DNA of 64,000 bases. Source: Burkholderia glumae LMG 2196 = ATCC 33617. GTDB lineage: Bacteria > Pseudomonadota > Gammaproteobacteria > Burkholderiales > Burkholderiaceae. The notes under the pieces are model-generated. The model was not told the origin of the DNA, searched no databases, and worked only from the letters and a program-made list of their open reading frames with translations. Position numbers and translations under genes: made by a program. The DNA lies in NCBI RefSeq assembly GCF_000960995.1, contig NZ_CP009434.1:1674001-1738000 (forward strand). The letters run 5' to 3'. Below, in pieces: positions 45,871 to 54,700 of the stretch. Within the stretch, counting starts at the first letter, position 1. Every line of letters starts with the position of its first letter.

Positions 45871-47062
45871 TCCGCACCGCGCCGAGGCAGCCGGCGAGCG
45901 GGGCGGCGCCGCCGCGCCCGCGCGCGGCCGCGGCGCGGCGGGCGCCATGCTGGCCGCGCTGCTGGTTGCGCTCGGTCTCGTGCTGCAGGGGTATGTGTGG
46001 CTGCTGAGCGCGCGCAGCCTGCCGGACCCCTCGGTGCAGTGGCTCTCGGGCCTGCCGGTGGCGGCCGAGGCCTCGGCCGCGGCGGCCGCCGTCAACACGC
46101 GGCTGGTGGCGGTCTGCCTGGCGCTGCTGGCGCTGGCCGCGCTGCTGGCCACGGCCGGCAGCGCGCGGCTGCTGCCGCGCGCGCTGCGGCCCGCCACCGC
46201 GCGCGGCCTGGTGCTGCTCGGCTTCCTGAATTTCGCGGTGCCGTTCGGCGGCGTGATCTGCACGCTCGGCGCGTTCGCGCTCTCGCGCGTGCTGCCGGCC
46301 AACCGCGCGCGCCTCGCGGTGAGCACGGTGGAGGAGCCCGAGTTCGCCGAATACCTGATCGGCGCGGTCTCGTATGGCCGCGGCGCGCGCCTGAAGGCCG
46401 AGCTGCGCAACGCCGAGGCCAGCGTCGATTTCCGCATGACGGCGCTGCTCGCCATGCAGTCGCTGCCGGTGCGCACCGTCTCGCCGATCCTGCAGGAGAT
46501 GCTGGCCGATCCGCTCGACGACATCCGCCTGCTCGCCTACGGCAGCCTGGAAAGCAAGGAGAAGGCGCTGACCCAGCGCATCACCGCCGAGCGCGCGGCG
46601 CTGGAGGCGCTGCAGGCGCCCGGCGCCGGCGCGCGGCCGGCGGAAGAGCGCGCCCGCGCCAACAAGGTGCTCGCCGAGCTGTATGGCGAGCTGATCTACC
46701 AGCAGCTGGTGACGGGTGACGTCTACGACAACGCGATCGCCCAGGCCGACCGCTTCGCCGAGGCCGCGCTCGCGCTGATGCCCGACGATGCCGCGCTGTG
46801 GCGCCTGCGCGGCCGGCTCGCGCTGCTGCGGCGCGATCTGGACGCGGCCGATGCGCTGCTGCAGCGCGCGATCGACAGCGGCTTCCCGCGCGACCGGCTG
46901 CTGCCGTACCTGGCCGAGTCCGCCTACTGGCGGCGCGATTTCGCGCGCGTCGCCAGCCTGCTCGGCGCGATGGAGGCGAGCGGCGTGCCGCCCGCGCTGC
47001 GCGCCGCGCTCGAATTCTGGCAGCCGGCCGCGGCCGCGCCGGCGCCGCATGCCGATGAGTGA
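45857..47062 (+). CDS. pelE: Pel inner-membrane protein PelE
   Basis: A 401-residue protein (P. aeruginosa about 330) with two membrane segments (about 35-57 and 80-105, plus a third hydrophobic stretch near 120-140) and a C-terminal TPR-like domain (ALWRLRGRLALLRRDLDAADALL). In the family it binds PelD and the synthase complex. GTG start, overlapping the pelD end by 14 bases, and its own end overlaps the pelF start, so translation is coupled. Assignment rests on position and the TM-TPR layout; sequence conservation of PelE is low in general. Confidence 0.88.
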   Translation: MSPADPHRAEAAGERGGAAAPARGRGAAGAMLAALLVALGLVLQGYVWLLSARSLPDPSVQWLSGLPVAAEASAAAAAVNTRLVAVCLALLALAALLATAGSARLLPRALRPATARGLVLLGFLNFAVPFGGVICTLGAFALSRVLPANRARLAVSTVEEPEFAEYLIGAVSYGRGARLKAELRNAEASVDFRMTALLAMQSLPVRTVSPILQEMLADPLDDIRLLAYGSLESKEKALTQRITAERAALEALQAPGAGARPAEERARANKVLAELYGELIYQQLVTGDVYDNAIAQADRFAEAALALMPDDAALWRLRGRLALLRRDLDAADALLQRAIDSGFPRDRLLPYLAESAYWRRDFARVASLLGAMEASGVPPALRAALEFWQPAAAAPAPHADE

Positions 47063-48641
47063 GCCGATGTCCACACCCCCCTCCTGCGCGCTGCCGCGCG
47101 CCGCCTCCGCCGACGTGCTGCTGCTGCTCGAGGGCACGTTTCCATACGTGAGCGGCGGCGTGTCGAGCTGGGTCAACCAGATGATCCGCGCGTTTCCCGA
47201 GCAGAGCTTCGCGCTGTGCTTCCTCGGCAGCCGGCCGCAGGACTACACGAAGCAGCACTATGCGCTGCCCGACAACGTGGTGCATCTGGAGACCCACTAT
47301 CTCTACGATTTCGCGCCGCCGCCGCTGGTCAAGAAGATGGGCGGCGACGCCGACGCCTTCGCGCGCTCGGCGCAGCTGCACGAGACGATGCGCAACCCGG
47401 CGCTGCGCACGGTGGGCGCGCAGCTGCTCAAGCAGATGCTGGCCGACCTGAAGCCGGGCGGCGCGCTCGCCGAGGACGCCTTCCTCTACTCGAAGCAAGC
47501 CTGGGATTACCTGACCGAGCAATACCGGGCGCGCTGCACCGATCCCTCGTTCGTCGACTACTTCTGGACCGTGCGCATCATGCACAAGCCGCTCTGGCAG
47601 CTCGCGCGCGTGGCCGAGGGGCTGCCGGCGGGCCGCGTGCTGCACACCGTCTCCACCGGTTACGCGGGCTTCCTGGGGGCGCTCGCGCATTACCGCACCG
47701 GGCGCCCGCTGCTGGTGTCCGAGCACGGCATCTACACGAAGGAACGCAAGATCGACCTGTTCCAGAGCGAGTGGATTCGCGACAATCGCAGCATCTTCGA
47801 GCGCGACGTCTCGCAGGTCGGCTACTTCCGCGACCTGTGGGTGCGCTTCTTCCAGGCGCTCGGGCGTGCCTGCTACGACGCGGCCGACGACATCATCGCG
47901 CTCTACGAGGGCAACCGGCAGCGCCAGATTCTCGACGGCGCGCCGGCGCCGCGCACCGGCACGATTCCGAACGGCGTGAATCTGGCGCGCCTCGCGCCGC
48001 TGCGCGAGCGGCGCGCGGCCGAGGTGCCCAAGACGCTGTGCCTGATCGGCCGCGTGGTGCCGATCAAGGACATCAAGACCTTCATCCGCGCGATGCTGAC
48101 CGTGCTGCGCCGGATGCCCGAGGCCGAGGCCTGGATCGCCGGCCCCGAGGACGAGGATCTGGCCTACGCGCAGGAGTGCCGCGCGCTGGTGGACAGCCTC
48201 GGCCTGAAGGACAAGGTGAAGTTCCTCGGCTTCCAGAAGATCGACGAGCTGCTGCCCAAGTGCGGGCTGCTGGTGCTCAGCTCGATCTCCGAGGCGCTGC
48301 CGCTGGTGGTGCTGGAAGGGTTCGCGGCCGGCGTGCCGTCGGTGACCACCGACGTCGGCTCGTGCCGCCAGCTGATCGAGGGGCTGCCCGGCGAGGACGC
48401 CGCGCTCGGCGCGGCCGGGCGCGTGGTGCAGATCGCCGATCCGCGCGCGCTCGCCGAGGCCGCCATCGACCTGTTCGACGACGCCAACTGGCATGCGGCG
48501 CAGGCCGCCGGCGTGGCGCGCGTCGAGCGCTACTACACGCAGGACCAGATGGTCGATTCGTACCGCACGCTGTACCGGCGCCTGATGGACGCGCCGACGC
48601 GGCCGGCCGGGGACGGCGCGGCCCTTGCCACGTCGGGTTGA
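47055..48641 (+). CDS. pelF: Pel glycosyltransferase PelF
   Basis: A 528-residue cytosolic GT4-type glycosyltransferase that polymerises the Pel chain from UDP-linked sugars. The N-terminal domain shows the family start VLLLLEGTFPYVSGGVSSWV and SEHGIYTKERKIDL; the C-terminal domain has TIPNGVNLARLAP, LIGRVVPIKDIKTFIRA and LSSISEALPLVVLEG (the E-x7-E retaining GT-B motif). The start is ATG 47055, overlapping the pelE stop; a second ATG four codons later is possible. Length is close to the P. aeruginosa enzyme (507). Confidence 0.95.
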   Translation: MSEPMSTPPSCALPRAASADVLLLLEGTFPYVSGGVSSWVNQMIRAFPEQSFALCFLGSRPQDYTKQHYALPDNVVHLETHYLYDFAPPPLVKKMGGDADAFARSAQLHETMRNPALRTVGAQLLKQMLADLKPGGALAEDAFLYSKQAWDYLTEQYRARCTDPSFVDYFWTVRIMHKPLWQLARVAEGLPAGRVLHTVSTGYAGFLGALAHYRTGRPLLVSEHGIYTKERKIDLFQSEWIRDNRSIFERDVSQVGYFRDLWVRFFQALGRACYDAADDIIALYEGNRQRQILDGAPAPRTGTIPNGVNLARLAPLRERRAAEVPKTLCLIGRVVPIKDIKTFIRAMLTVLRRMPEAEAWIAGPEDEDLAYAQECRALVDSLGLKDKVKFLGFQKIDELLPKCGLLVLSSISEALPLVVLEGFAAGVPSVTTDVGSCRQLIEGLPGEDAALGAAGRVVQIADPRALAEAAIDLFDDANWHAAQAAGVARVERYYTQDQMVDSYRTLYRRLMDAPTRPAGDGAALATSG

Positions 48642-48656
48642 GGGGAGCGGGCAATC

Positions 48657-50027
48657 ATGGCCGGAATCGGTTTCGAACTGCGCAAGATGCTCCGTCGCAA
48701 CACGCTGACGGGGCTGATGCAGGCCTATACCTACGCGGGGCTGATCGGCGCCGGGCCGTGGGTGCTGTCGATCGTCGGGATTTTGCTGATCGGCGTGCTG
48801 AGCGTGCCGTTCGCGCAGCCCAACGGCGCCGTCACCCAGTTCCAGGTGTCGGTCACCTACCTGATCGCGGTGTCGCTGGTGCTGACCGGGCCGCTGCAGC
48901 TCTGGTACACGCGTTTCACCTCGGACCGCCTGTTCGAGAAGCGCCGCGACCTGGTGCTGCCGAACTTCCATGCCGTGATGGCGGTGGTGACGGTGGTGTC
49001 GGCCGTGGCGGGTGCGCTGCTGGTGCTGTTCGCGTTCGGCGGACAGACCGCCGCCTACCGGCTGCTGATGCTGGCCGGCTTCGTGGTGATGGGCAACATC
49101 TGGATCGCCACCATCTTCCTGTCGGGCATGAAGCGCTACGTGGCGATCATCGTGGTGTTCTTCGTCGGCTACGCGGTTACCACGGCGGCCGCGCTGGCGC
49201 TCGCCGGCTTCGGCCTGGCGGGCCTGCTGGCCGGCTTCGTGGCGGGCCAGACGCTGCTGCTGTGCGGCCTGCTCGGGCTGATCTACCGCGACTTCGAGAG
49301 CGACCGCTTCATCTCGTTCGAGATCTTCGAGAAGCGCTACCGCTATCCGTCGCTGATGCTGATCGGCTTCCTCTACAACCTCGGCATCTGGATCGACAAG
49401 TTCATGTTCTGGTACACCACCGGCACCGGGCAGCCGGTGATCGGGCCGCTGCGCGCGTCGATCATCTACGACATCCCGGTGTTCCTCGCCTATCTCGCCA
49501 TCATCCCGGGCATGGCGGTGTTCCTGCTGCGCATCGAGACCGATTTCGTCGAATACTACGACGCGTTCTACGACGCGGTGCGCGGCGGCGCCTCGCTGCA
49601 GCACATCGAGCGCATGCAGGGCGCGATGGTGGAGGCGCTGCGCGACGGCGTGTGGGAGATCCTCAAGATCCAGGCGATGGCCGCGCTGCTGCTGTTCGCG
49701 GCCGCGCCCACGCTGCTGCAATGGCTGCACATTCCCACCCTGTACCTGCCGCTGCTCTACATCGACGTGATCGCCGCGAGCATGCAGGTGGTGTTCATGG
49801 GCGTGATCAACGTGTTCTTCTATCTCGACAAGCGGCGCATCGTGCTGTGGCTGGTGGGCGGCTTCGTGCTGCTGAACGTGGCGCTGACGGCGCTGACGCT
49901 GGCCTCGAGCCCGGCCGCCTACGGCTACGGCTTCGCCGGCGCGCTGTTCGTGGTGATGCTGGCGAGCCTCTACTGGCTCGACCGCAAGCTCGAGACGCTC
50001 GAATACGAGACCTTCATGCTGCAGTGA
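48657..50027 (+). CDS. pelG: Pel membrane transporter PelG
   Basis: A 456-residue, 12-segment membrane protein of the MOP-like PelG family, the same length as in P. aeruginosa. It starts MAGIGFELRKMLRRNTLTGL, the highly conserved family N-terminus, and is thought to move the polymer across the inner membrane with PelDEF. GGGGAG precedes the ATG. It is the last gene of the pel unit; the next genes are on the other strand. Confidence 0.95.
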   Translation: MAGIGFELRKMLRRNTLTGLMQAYTYAGLIGAGPWVLSIVGILLIGVLSVPFAQPNGAVTQFQVSVTYLIAVSLVLTGPLQLWYTRFTSDRLFEKRRDLVLPNFHAVMAVVTVVSAVAGALLVLFAFGGQTAAYRLLMLAGFVVMGNIWIATIFLSGMKRYVAIIVVFFVGYAVTTAAALALAGFGLAGLLAGFVAGQTLLLCGLLGLIYRDFESDRFISFEIFEKRYRYPSLMLIGFLYNLGIWIDKFMFWYTTGTGQPVIGPLRASIIYDIPVFLAYLAIIPGMAVFLLRIETDFVEYYDAFYDAVRGGASLQHIERMQGAMVEALRDGVWEILKIQAMAALLLFAAAPTLLQWLHIPTLYLPLLYIDVIAASMQVVFMGVINVFFYLDKRRIVLWLVGGFVLLNVALTALTLASSPAAYGYGFAGALFVVMLASLYWLDRKLETLEYETFMLQ

Positions 50028-50112
50028 GCGCGGCGGCGCGCGCGGCCCGACGCGATGCGCGCCGCCGCCTGCCTGCCGGCAAGGCAAGCCGGGCGGCACG
50101 CGCCGGCGCCTG

Positions 50113-50883
50113 CTACAGCACGTTCAGCATCGCCAGCGCCGTTTCCTGCAGCGGCGGCAGCACGCGCGCCAGCGCGGCGGCCGGCGCTTCGCCGCCGATC
50201 GGCATGTTGGTGCTGAGCGCGGCCACCACCTCGCCCTGGCGGTTCTTCAGCGGCACCGCGATGCCGCGCACGCCCACCTGCAGCTGCTGCTCGATCAGCG
50301 CGTAGCCGTTCTCGCGCGCCTGCGCGATGGTCTGCTGCAGCCGCGTCTTGTTGGTCAGCGTGTGCGGCGTGTAGGGCGGCAGCTCGGTGGTGTCGAGCCA
50401 GGCGGCCACTTCGGCGGCGGCGTGGCGGTGCGCCAGCAGCACCACGCCGGCCGAGGCGAGCGGCGCCGGCACGCGCGCGCCGAGCACGAAGCCGGTGGTC
50501 ATCACGCGCGACACGCCGTTGCGTGCGATCACCACCAGCTCCCAGTCGTCGAGCACGCTGACGTAGGCCGATGCGTTCAGCGTGGCGCTGAGCTGCTGCA
50601 GGTAGGGCTGCACCATGCGCGGCAGCCGCGCCGAGTCGAAGTAGGACCAGCCCACCCGCAGCACGCGCGGCGTGAGGCCGTAGAGCTTGCCGTCGGTGTG
50701 CACGTAGCCGAGCGACTCGAGCGTGAGCAGGTAGCGGCGCGCGGCGGTGCGCGTGAGGCCGGTGCGCGCGGCCGCCTGGGTCGGCGTCATGCGCGCGTGT
50801 TCGCTGTCGAACGCCTCGAGGATCATCAGGCCTTTTTCCAGGCCGGCGATCCAGTCGCGCTTGTCGAGAGGGGCTTTTTTCAT
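50113..50883 (-). CDS. IclR family transcriptional regulator
   Basis: A 256-residue regulator. The winged helix is at about 8-75 (MILEAFDSEHARMTPTQAAARTGLTR and RRYLLTLESLGYV), followed by the effector-binding GAF-like domain (PYLQQLSATLNASAYVSVLDDWELVV, and VRGIAVPLKNRQGEVVAALS). IclR proteins of this subgroup (PcaR/PobR style) control aromatic-acid genes. The gene lies just downstream of the MHS transporter on the same strand and probably controls it and the divergent dioxygenase gene. A 17-bp palindrome between those two genes is the likely operator. No ribosome site is evident. Confidence 0.88.
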   Translation of the reverse strand: MKKAPLDKRDWIAGLEKGLMILEAFDSEHARMTPTQAAARTGLTRTAARRYLLTLESLGYVHTDGKLYGLTPRVLRVGWSYFDSARLPRMVQPYLQQLSATLNASAYVSVLDDWELVVIARNGVSRVMTTGFVLGARVPAPLASAGVVLLAHRHAAAEVAAWLDTTELPPYTPHTLTNKTRLQQTIAQARENGYALIEQQLQVGVRGIAVPLKNRQGEVVAALSTNMPIGGEAPAAALARVLPPLQETALAMLNVL

Positions 50884-50925
50884 CGGAACCAGCGGCCGGC
50901 CGCCGTCGTTCGCTGCCGGCCGCGC

Positions 50926-52230
50926 TCAGGCCGCGCGCATGCGCGCGGCGACCAGCACCGAGATCAGGCAGCCGAGCGCGAGATAGGCGGCCACCAGGTG
51001 CCACGAGCCGCCGCCGACGCTGACCAGCGCCACCGCGATGAACGGCGTGAAGCCGCCGCCGACCACGCTCGCGAACTGGTAGCCGACGCCCGCGCCGCTG
51101 TAGCGATACTCGGCGCCGAACAGCTCGGTGAAGAGCGGCTGCTGCACGCTCACCACCATGTCGTGCGCGACGTTGGCCAGCATCACCGCGAAGATCACGA
51201 TCCAGACCGTGGAGCGCGCTTCCAGCGCGACGAAGAACGGCACCGCCGAGGCGAGCCCGATCAGCGCGCCGGTGATGTAGACGCGGCGCAGGCCGAAGCG
51301 GTCGGCGAGCCAGGCGAAGCAGGGGATCGTCACGCAGCTGATCGCGCCCACCAGCAGGCCGATGTTCAGGAACAGCTCGCGCGGCATGCCGAGATTGGCG
51401 GTGGAGTAGCTGAGCGCGAACGCGGTGACGATGTACATCGAGAACAGCTCGGCGAGCCGCAGCGCGACGATGTAGAGGAACGCGCGCGGATGGCGCGAGA
51501 GCGCCTCGAGCACCGGCATCCGCAGCTTGCGGCGGGCGTGCTCGACCTTTTCCACGAACTCCTGCGATTCGTCCATGCTCGAACGCACCCACAGGCCGAT
51601 CAGCACCAGCACCGCGCTGGCGAGGAACGGGATGCGCCAGGCCCAGGCGCGAAACGCGTCGTCGCCGAGCGTGCTGCTCAGCAGCGAGACGATGCCGGTG
51701 GCCAGCACGAGGCCCACGCCGTAGCCCACCTGCACGCCGCTGCTGTAGAACGCCTTGCGCTTGGCCGGGGCGCTTTCCACCGCCATCAGCGCCGCGCCGC
51801 CCCATTCGCCGCCCACCGCGAAGCCCTGCAGCGCGCGCAGCAGCACCAGCAGCACCGGCGCCCACCAGCCGATGCTGGCGAAGCTCGGCAGCAGGCCGAT
51901 CGCCACCGTCGACACGCCCATCATCATCACCGTCAGCACCAGCATGCGCTTGCGGCCGAGCCGGTCGCCGTAGTGGCCGAACACCACGCCGCCGAGCGGG
52001 CGGAACAGGAAGCCGACGCCGAACGTGGCGAACGCGGCGAGCGTGCCCATGGTGGGGCTGACCTTCGGGAAGAACGCGGCGTTGAATACCAGCGCGGCGA
52101 CGATCCCGTACAGCAGGAAGTCGTACCAGTCGACCACGGCGCCGACGAAACTGCCGAGCGCCGCCTTGCGGGCCTGGCTGCGCGCGCGTTGCGCGCCGGC
52201 CTGATCGAGTGAATCGTAAGCGGGGGTCAT
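50926..52230 (-). CDS. MHS family MFS transporter (metabolite:H+ symporter)
   Basis: A 434-residue, 12-segment transporter of the MHS group. The start MTPAYDSLDQ is preceded (antisense) by GGAGAC. Family signatures are ALGSFVGAVVDWYDFLLYG, GHYGDRLGRKRMLV and RALQGFAVGGEWGGAALM. MHS members take up organic acids such as shikimate, dicarboxylates or 4-methyl-o-phthalate. Facing the HPPD gene, an aromatic acid is plausible but unproven. It is transcribed from a promoter overlapped by a palindrome. Confidence 0.9.
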   Translation of the reverse strand: MTPAYDSLDQAGAQRARSQARKAALGSFVGAVVDWYDFLLYGIVAALVFNAAFFPKVSPTMGTLAAFATFGVGFLFRPLGGVVFGHYGDRLGRKRMLVLTVMMMGVSTVAIGLLPSFASIGWWAPVLLVLLRALQGFAVGGEWGGAALMAVESAPAKRKAFYSSGVQVGYGVGLVLATGIVSLLSSTLGDDAFRAWAWRIPFLASAVLVLIGLWVRSSMDESQEFVEKVEHARRKLRMPVLEALSRHPRAFLYIVALRLAELFSMYIVTAFALSYSTANLGMPRELFLNIGLLVGAISCVTIPCFAWLADRFGLRRVYITGALIGLASAVPFFVALEARSTVWIVIFAVMLANVAHDMVVSVQQPLFTELFGAEYRYSGAGVGYQFASVVGGGFTPFIAVALVSVGGGSWHLVAAYLALGCLISVLVAARMRAA

Positions 52231-52321
52231 GGGTGTCTCCTGGTATCCCGGGCCGGCACGAGGCGCCGCCGGCCGATGCGTGCCGCCGCGCCTGGCTGTC
52301 GTCGCGACGGAAATTGCACGC

Positions 52322-52350
52322 AGCATAGGGGCGCCGCCGCATTGTCACAA
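52322..52350 (-). promoter_or_regulatory. Promoter of the MHS transporter gene
   Basis: On the minus strand TTGTGA (52350-52345), 17 bp, TATGCT (52327-52322), about 90 bp before the transporter start. The -35 box lies inside the palindrome at 52338-52354. Confidence 0.45.
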
Positions 52351-52354
52351 TGCG
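52338..52354. promoter_or_regulatory. Operator candidate for the IclR regulator
   Basis: CGCATTGT, one base, ACAATGCG: a perfect palindrome with 8-base arms that overlaps the -35 box of the transporter promoter. Size and symmetry suit an IclR-type dimer, and the regulator gene is the next gene downstream of the transporter. Confidence 0.55.
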
Positions 52355-52659
52355 CGGTTGCACGCCGGAGCGCGATTATCGTTCAATTCCGTGCGATCAT
52401 CGATCGTTTTCGGGGTTAGCACTAGGCGCGCGGCCCGGCGAGCGGCCCGATTCAATGCCGGATGCAATGCCCGATGGATGCCCGACTGCCGGGCCGGCCG
52501 GAATCGATCCGGGCCGGCCGCGGCGCCGGGCGTGCGCCCCGCGTGCCGCGGGGCTTGGGCCATCGTGAACGATCTGGTTAAAATCGCGGCTGAGGCGGCA
52601 CCGGCGGCGCCCGGCCGGCCGCTTCGCCACGAAACTTCGTCTGCTTCTGGAGACTACGG

Positions 52660-53787
52660 ATGTCCAGCCACTTTTCCGCGTCGTCGGCGACGACGTACCC
52701 GATCTCGCCGGACGCGAACCCGCTCGGCATCGCGGGGCTCGAATTCGTCGAATTCGCGGCACCCGCGCCCGACGAACTGGCGCGCCGCTTCGTCCAGCTC
52801 GGCTTCAAGGCGATCGCGCGGCACGTCAGCAAGGCAGTCACGCTGTACCGGCAAGGCCAGATGCATTTCCTGCTCAACGCCGAGCCCGATTCGTTCGCCT
52901 CGCGCTACGCGGAGGAATACGGCATGGGCGTGTGCGCGATCGGGATTCGCGTGGACAGCGCGCCGCGCGCGTTCGACCTCGCGCTCGAACTGGGCGCCTG
53001 GGCGTTCGAGGGCGAGCGGATCGGCCAGGGCGAGCTGGCGATCCCGGCGATCCAGGGCATCGGCGATTCGCACCTCTATTTCGTCGACCGCTGGCGCGGG
53101 CGCGGCGGGCTGTCGGGCGGCACCGGCGACATCTCGATCTTCGACATCGATTTCCGGCCGATCGACCCGGCCACCGCCCAGGCCGACCTGCAGCACGTCG
53201 GCACCGGGCTGCGGCGCGTCGATCACATGACGCAGACGGTGGGCGCCGGGCGCATGCCGGAATGGCTCGAGTTCTATCGCGACCTGCTGCACTTCCGCGA
53301 GATCCACGAGCTGAACGCGAACTGGCACCTGTCGGACGAATCGCGCGTGATGGTGTCGCCGTGCGGCGAGATCCGCATTCCGCTCTACGAGGAAGGCACC
53401 TCGCGCACGCAGCTGATGCACGACTACCTGCCCGATCATCCGGGCGAGGGCGTGCAGCACGTCGCGCTCGCCACCGACGACATCGTCGCCTGCGTGGACG
53501 CGCTCGCCGCGAACGGCGTCGAATTCGTCGAACCGCCGGCCGCCTATTACGATTCGATCGACGCGCGGCTGCCGGAGCACCGGCTCGACGTCGAGGCGCT
53601 GCGCCGGCGCGGCATCCTGGTGGACGGCGAGATTGTCGACGGCGTGCCGAAGCTGTTCTTCCAGACCTTCGTCAAGCGCCGGCCCGGCGAAATCTTCTTC
53701 GAGATCGTCCAGCGCAGCGGCCATCACGGCTTCGGCGAGGGCAACCTGGGCGTGCTGGCACGGGCGCGCGAGCAGGCGCCGCGCTGA
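52660..53787 (+). CDS. hpd: 4-Hydroxyphenylpyruvate dioxygenase
   Basis: A 375-residue iron enzyme that turns 4-hydroxyphenylpyruvate into homogentisate in tyrosine breakdown. It consists of two VOC domains; the active-site ligands are His189 (RRVDHMTQ), His267 (GVQHVAL) and Glu348 (IFFEIVQR). The C-terminal helix with GFGEGN that closes the active site is present. Length equals the family norm. GGAG lies nine bases before the ATG. Divergent from the MHS transporter and IclR gene, which may be co-regulated with it. Homogentisate dioxygenase and the later genes are not in the window. Confidence 0.93.
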   Translation: MSSHFSASSATTYPISPDANPLGIAGLEFVEFAAPAPDELARRFVQLGFKAIARHVSKAVTLYRQGQMHFLLNAEPDSFASRYAEEYGMGVCAIGIRVDSAPRAFDLALELGAWAFEGERIGQGELAIPAIQGIGDSHLYFVDRWRGRGGLSGGTGDISIFDIDFRPIDPATAQADLQHVGTGLRRVDHMTQTVGAGRMPEWLEFYRDLLHFREIHELNANWHLSDESRVMVSPCGEIRIPLYEEGTSRTQLMHDYLPDHPGEGVQHVALATDDIVACVDALAANGVEFVEPPAAYYDSIDARLPEHRLDVEALRRRGILVDGEIVDGVPKLFFQTFVKRRPGEIFFEIVQRSGHHGFGEGNLGVLARAREQAPR

Positions 53788-53997
53788 GCGCCGGCCTTGC
53801 TGCGGGGCCGCCGGCGACGGCGCGAAACGCGGCGCTCTCCGACGAACTGCTGCGCGAGACGCTCGCCTTGATCGACGAGCACCTGCCGCGCCGCGCGGCG
53901 GCCGTGTGGTGAGCGCCGGCCGCGGCCCGGCCGGCCGGTGCGGCTCCCGGATGCCGGCCTGGCCTTCTTTCCTCATCGTTTGAGCGACGCCGCAACC

Positions 53998-54642
53998 ATG
54001 TCCGATACCGTTTCCCTGCCGCGCTACAGCGGCTTCGAGGGCGTCACGCACCTGGCGTCCGGCGATCTCGCGACGGTTGCGCTCGCGATTCGCCAGGCGG
54101 CGCGGGCGGCCGACGCGCGCACGGTGCTGCTGTTCGACAATGCGACGGGCCGTGCCATCGACGTCGACCTGCGCGGCAGCGACGACGAGATCCTTGCCCG
54201 CCTGGCCGCCGCGGCCGGCACCGGGGCCGCCGCCCCCGACCCCGACGCCGGCGGCGAGGCGGCCGCCGAGGGGCCGCCTGCCGGCGGGGCGCCGCGTGGC
54301 CGGGGCCGGCCCAGGCTCGGCGTGGTCGCGCGCGAGGTCACGCTGCTGCCGCGCCACTGGGACTGGCTGGCCAGCCAGCCGGGCGGCGCCTCGGTGGCGC
54401 TGCGCAAGCTGGTGGACGAGGCGCGCCGCGTGTCCGGCGAGCGCGACCGGCGGCGCGCCGCGCACGCGCGCGCCTGTCACTTCATGTCGGCGCTGGCGGG
54501 CGACCTGCCGGGCTTCGAGGAAGCCGCGCGCGCGCTGCTCGCCGACGACGCGGCCGGCCTCCGGCAGCGCATCGCCGGCTGGCCCGCCGACGTCCAGGCC
54601 CATCTGCTGCGGCTCGCGCAGCCCGGGCCGGCCGAAGCCTGA
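53998..54642 (+). CDS. DUF2239 family protein
   Basis: A 214-residue cytoplasmic protein. The N-terminal part (about 25-70) with TVLLFDNATGRAIDVDLRG and the C-terminal part with RGRGRPRLGVVAREVTLLPRHWDWLASQPGGASVALRKLVDEAR match the DUF2239 family, which is common in proteobacteria and has no assigned function. A Gly/Pro/Ala-rich linker joins them. RGRPRLG resembles an AT-hook, and the segment after it is like the ribbon-helix-helix part of some DNA-binding proteins; this is only a hint. It follows hpd in the same direction by about 200 bp. Confidence 0.75.
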   Translation: MSDTVSLPRYSGFEGVTHLASGDLATVALAIRQAARAADARTVLLFDNATGRAIDVDLRGSDDEILARLAAAAGTGAAAPDPDAGGEAAAEGPPAGGAPRGRGRPRLGVVAREVTLLPRHWDWLASQPGGASVALRKLVDEARRVSGERDRRRAAHARACHFMSALAGDLPGFEEAARALLADDAAGLRQRIAGWPADVQAHLLRLAQPGPAEA

Positions 54643-54700
54643 GCGGCCGAGCTTCGGGCGTCCGGGCGTGTGGAGCGCCACGCGCGGGCCGCGTCCCCCA

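Larger units (their letters stand above)
52231..52659. other. Divergent promoter region of the transporter and hpd
   Basis: 429 bp. Holds the palindrome and transporter promoter (52322-52354). For hpd, TTGGGC (52555) with an 18-bp spacer to TAAAAT (52579-52584) is a weak promoter candidate. The rest carries nothing recognised. Confidence 0.5.

Noticed and set aside
53788..53912. Short in-frame tail after hpd ending in LPRRAAAVW
   Set aside because: No start, too short and no recognisable family; not enough to call a gene remnant.
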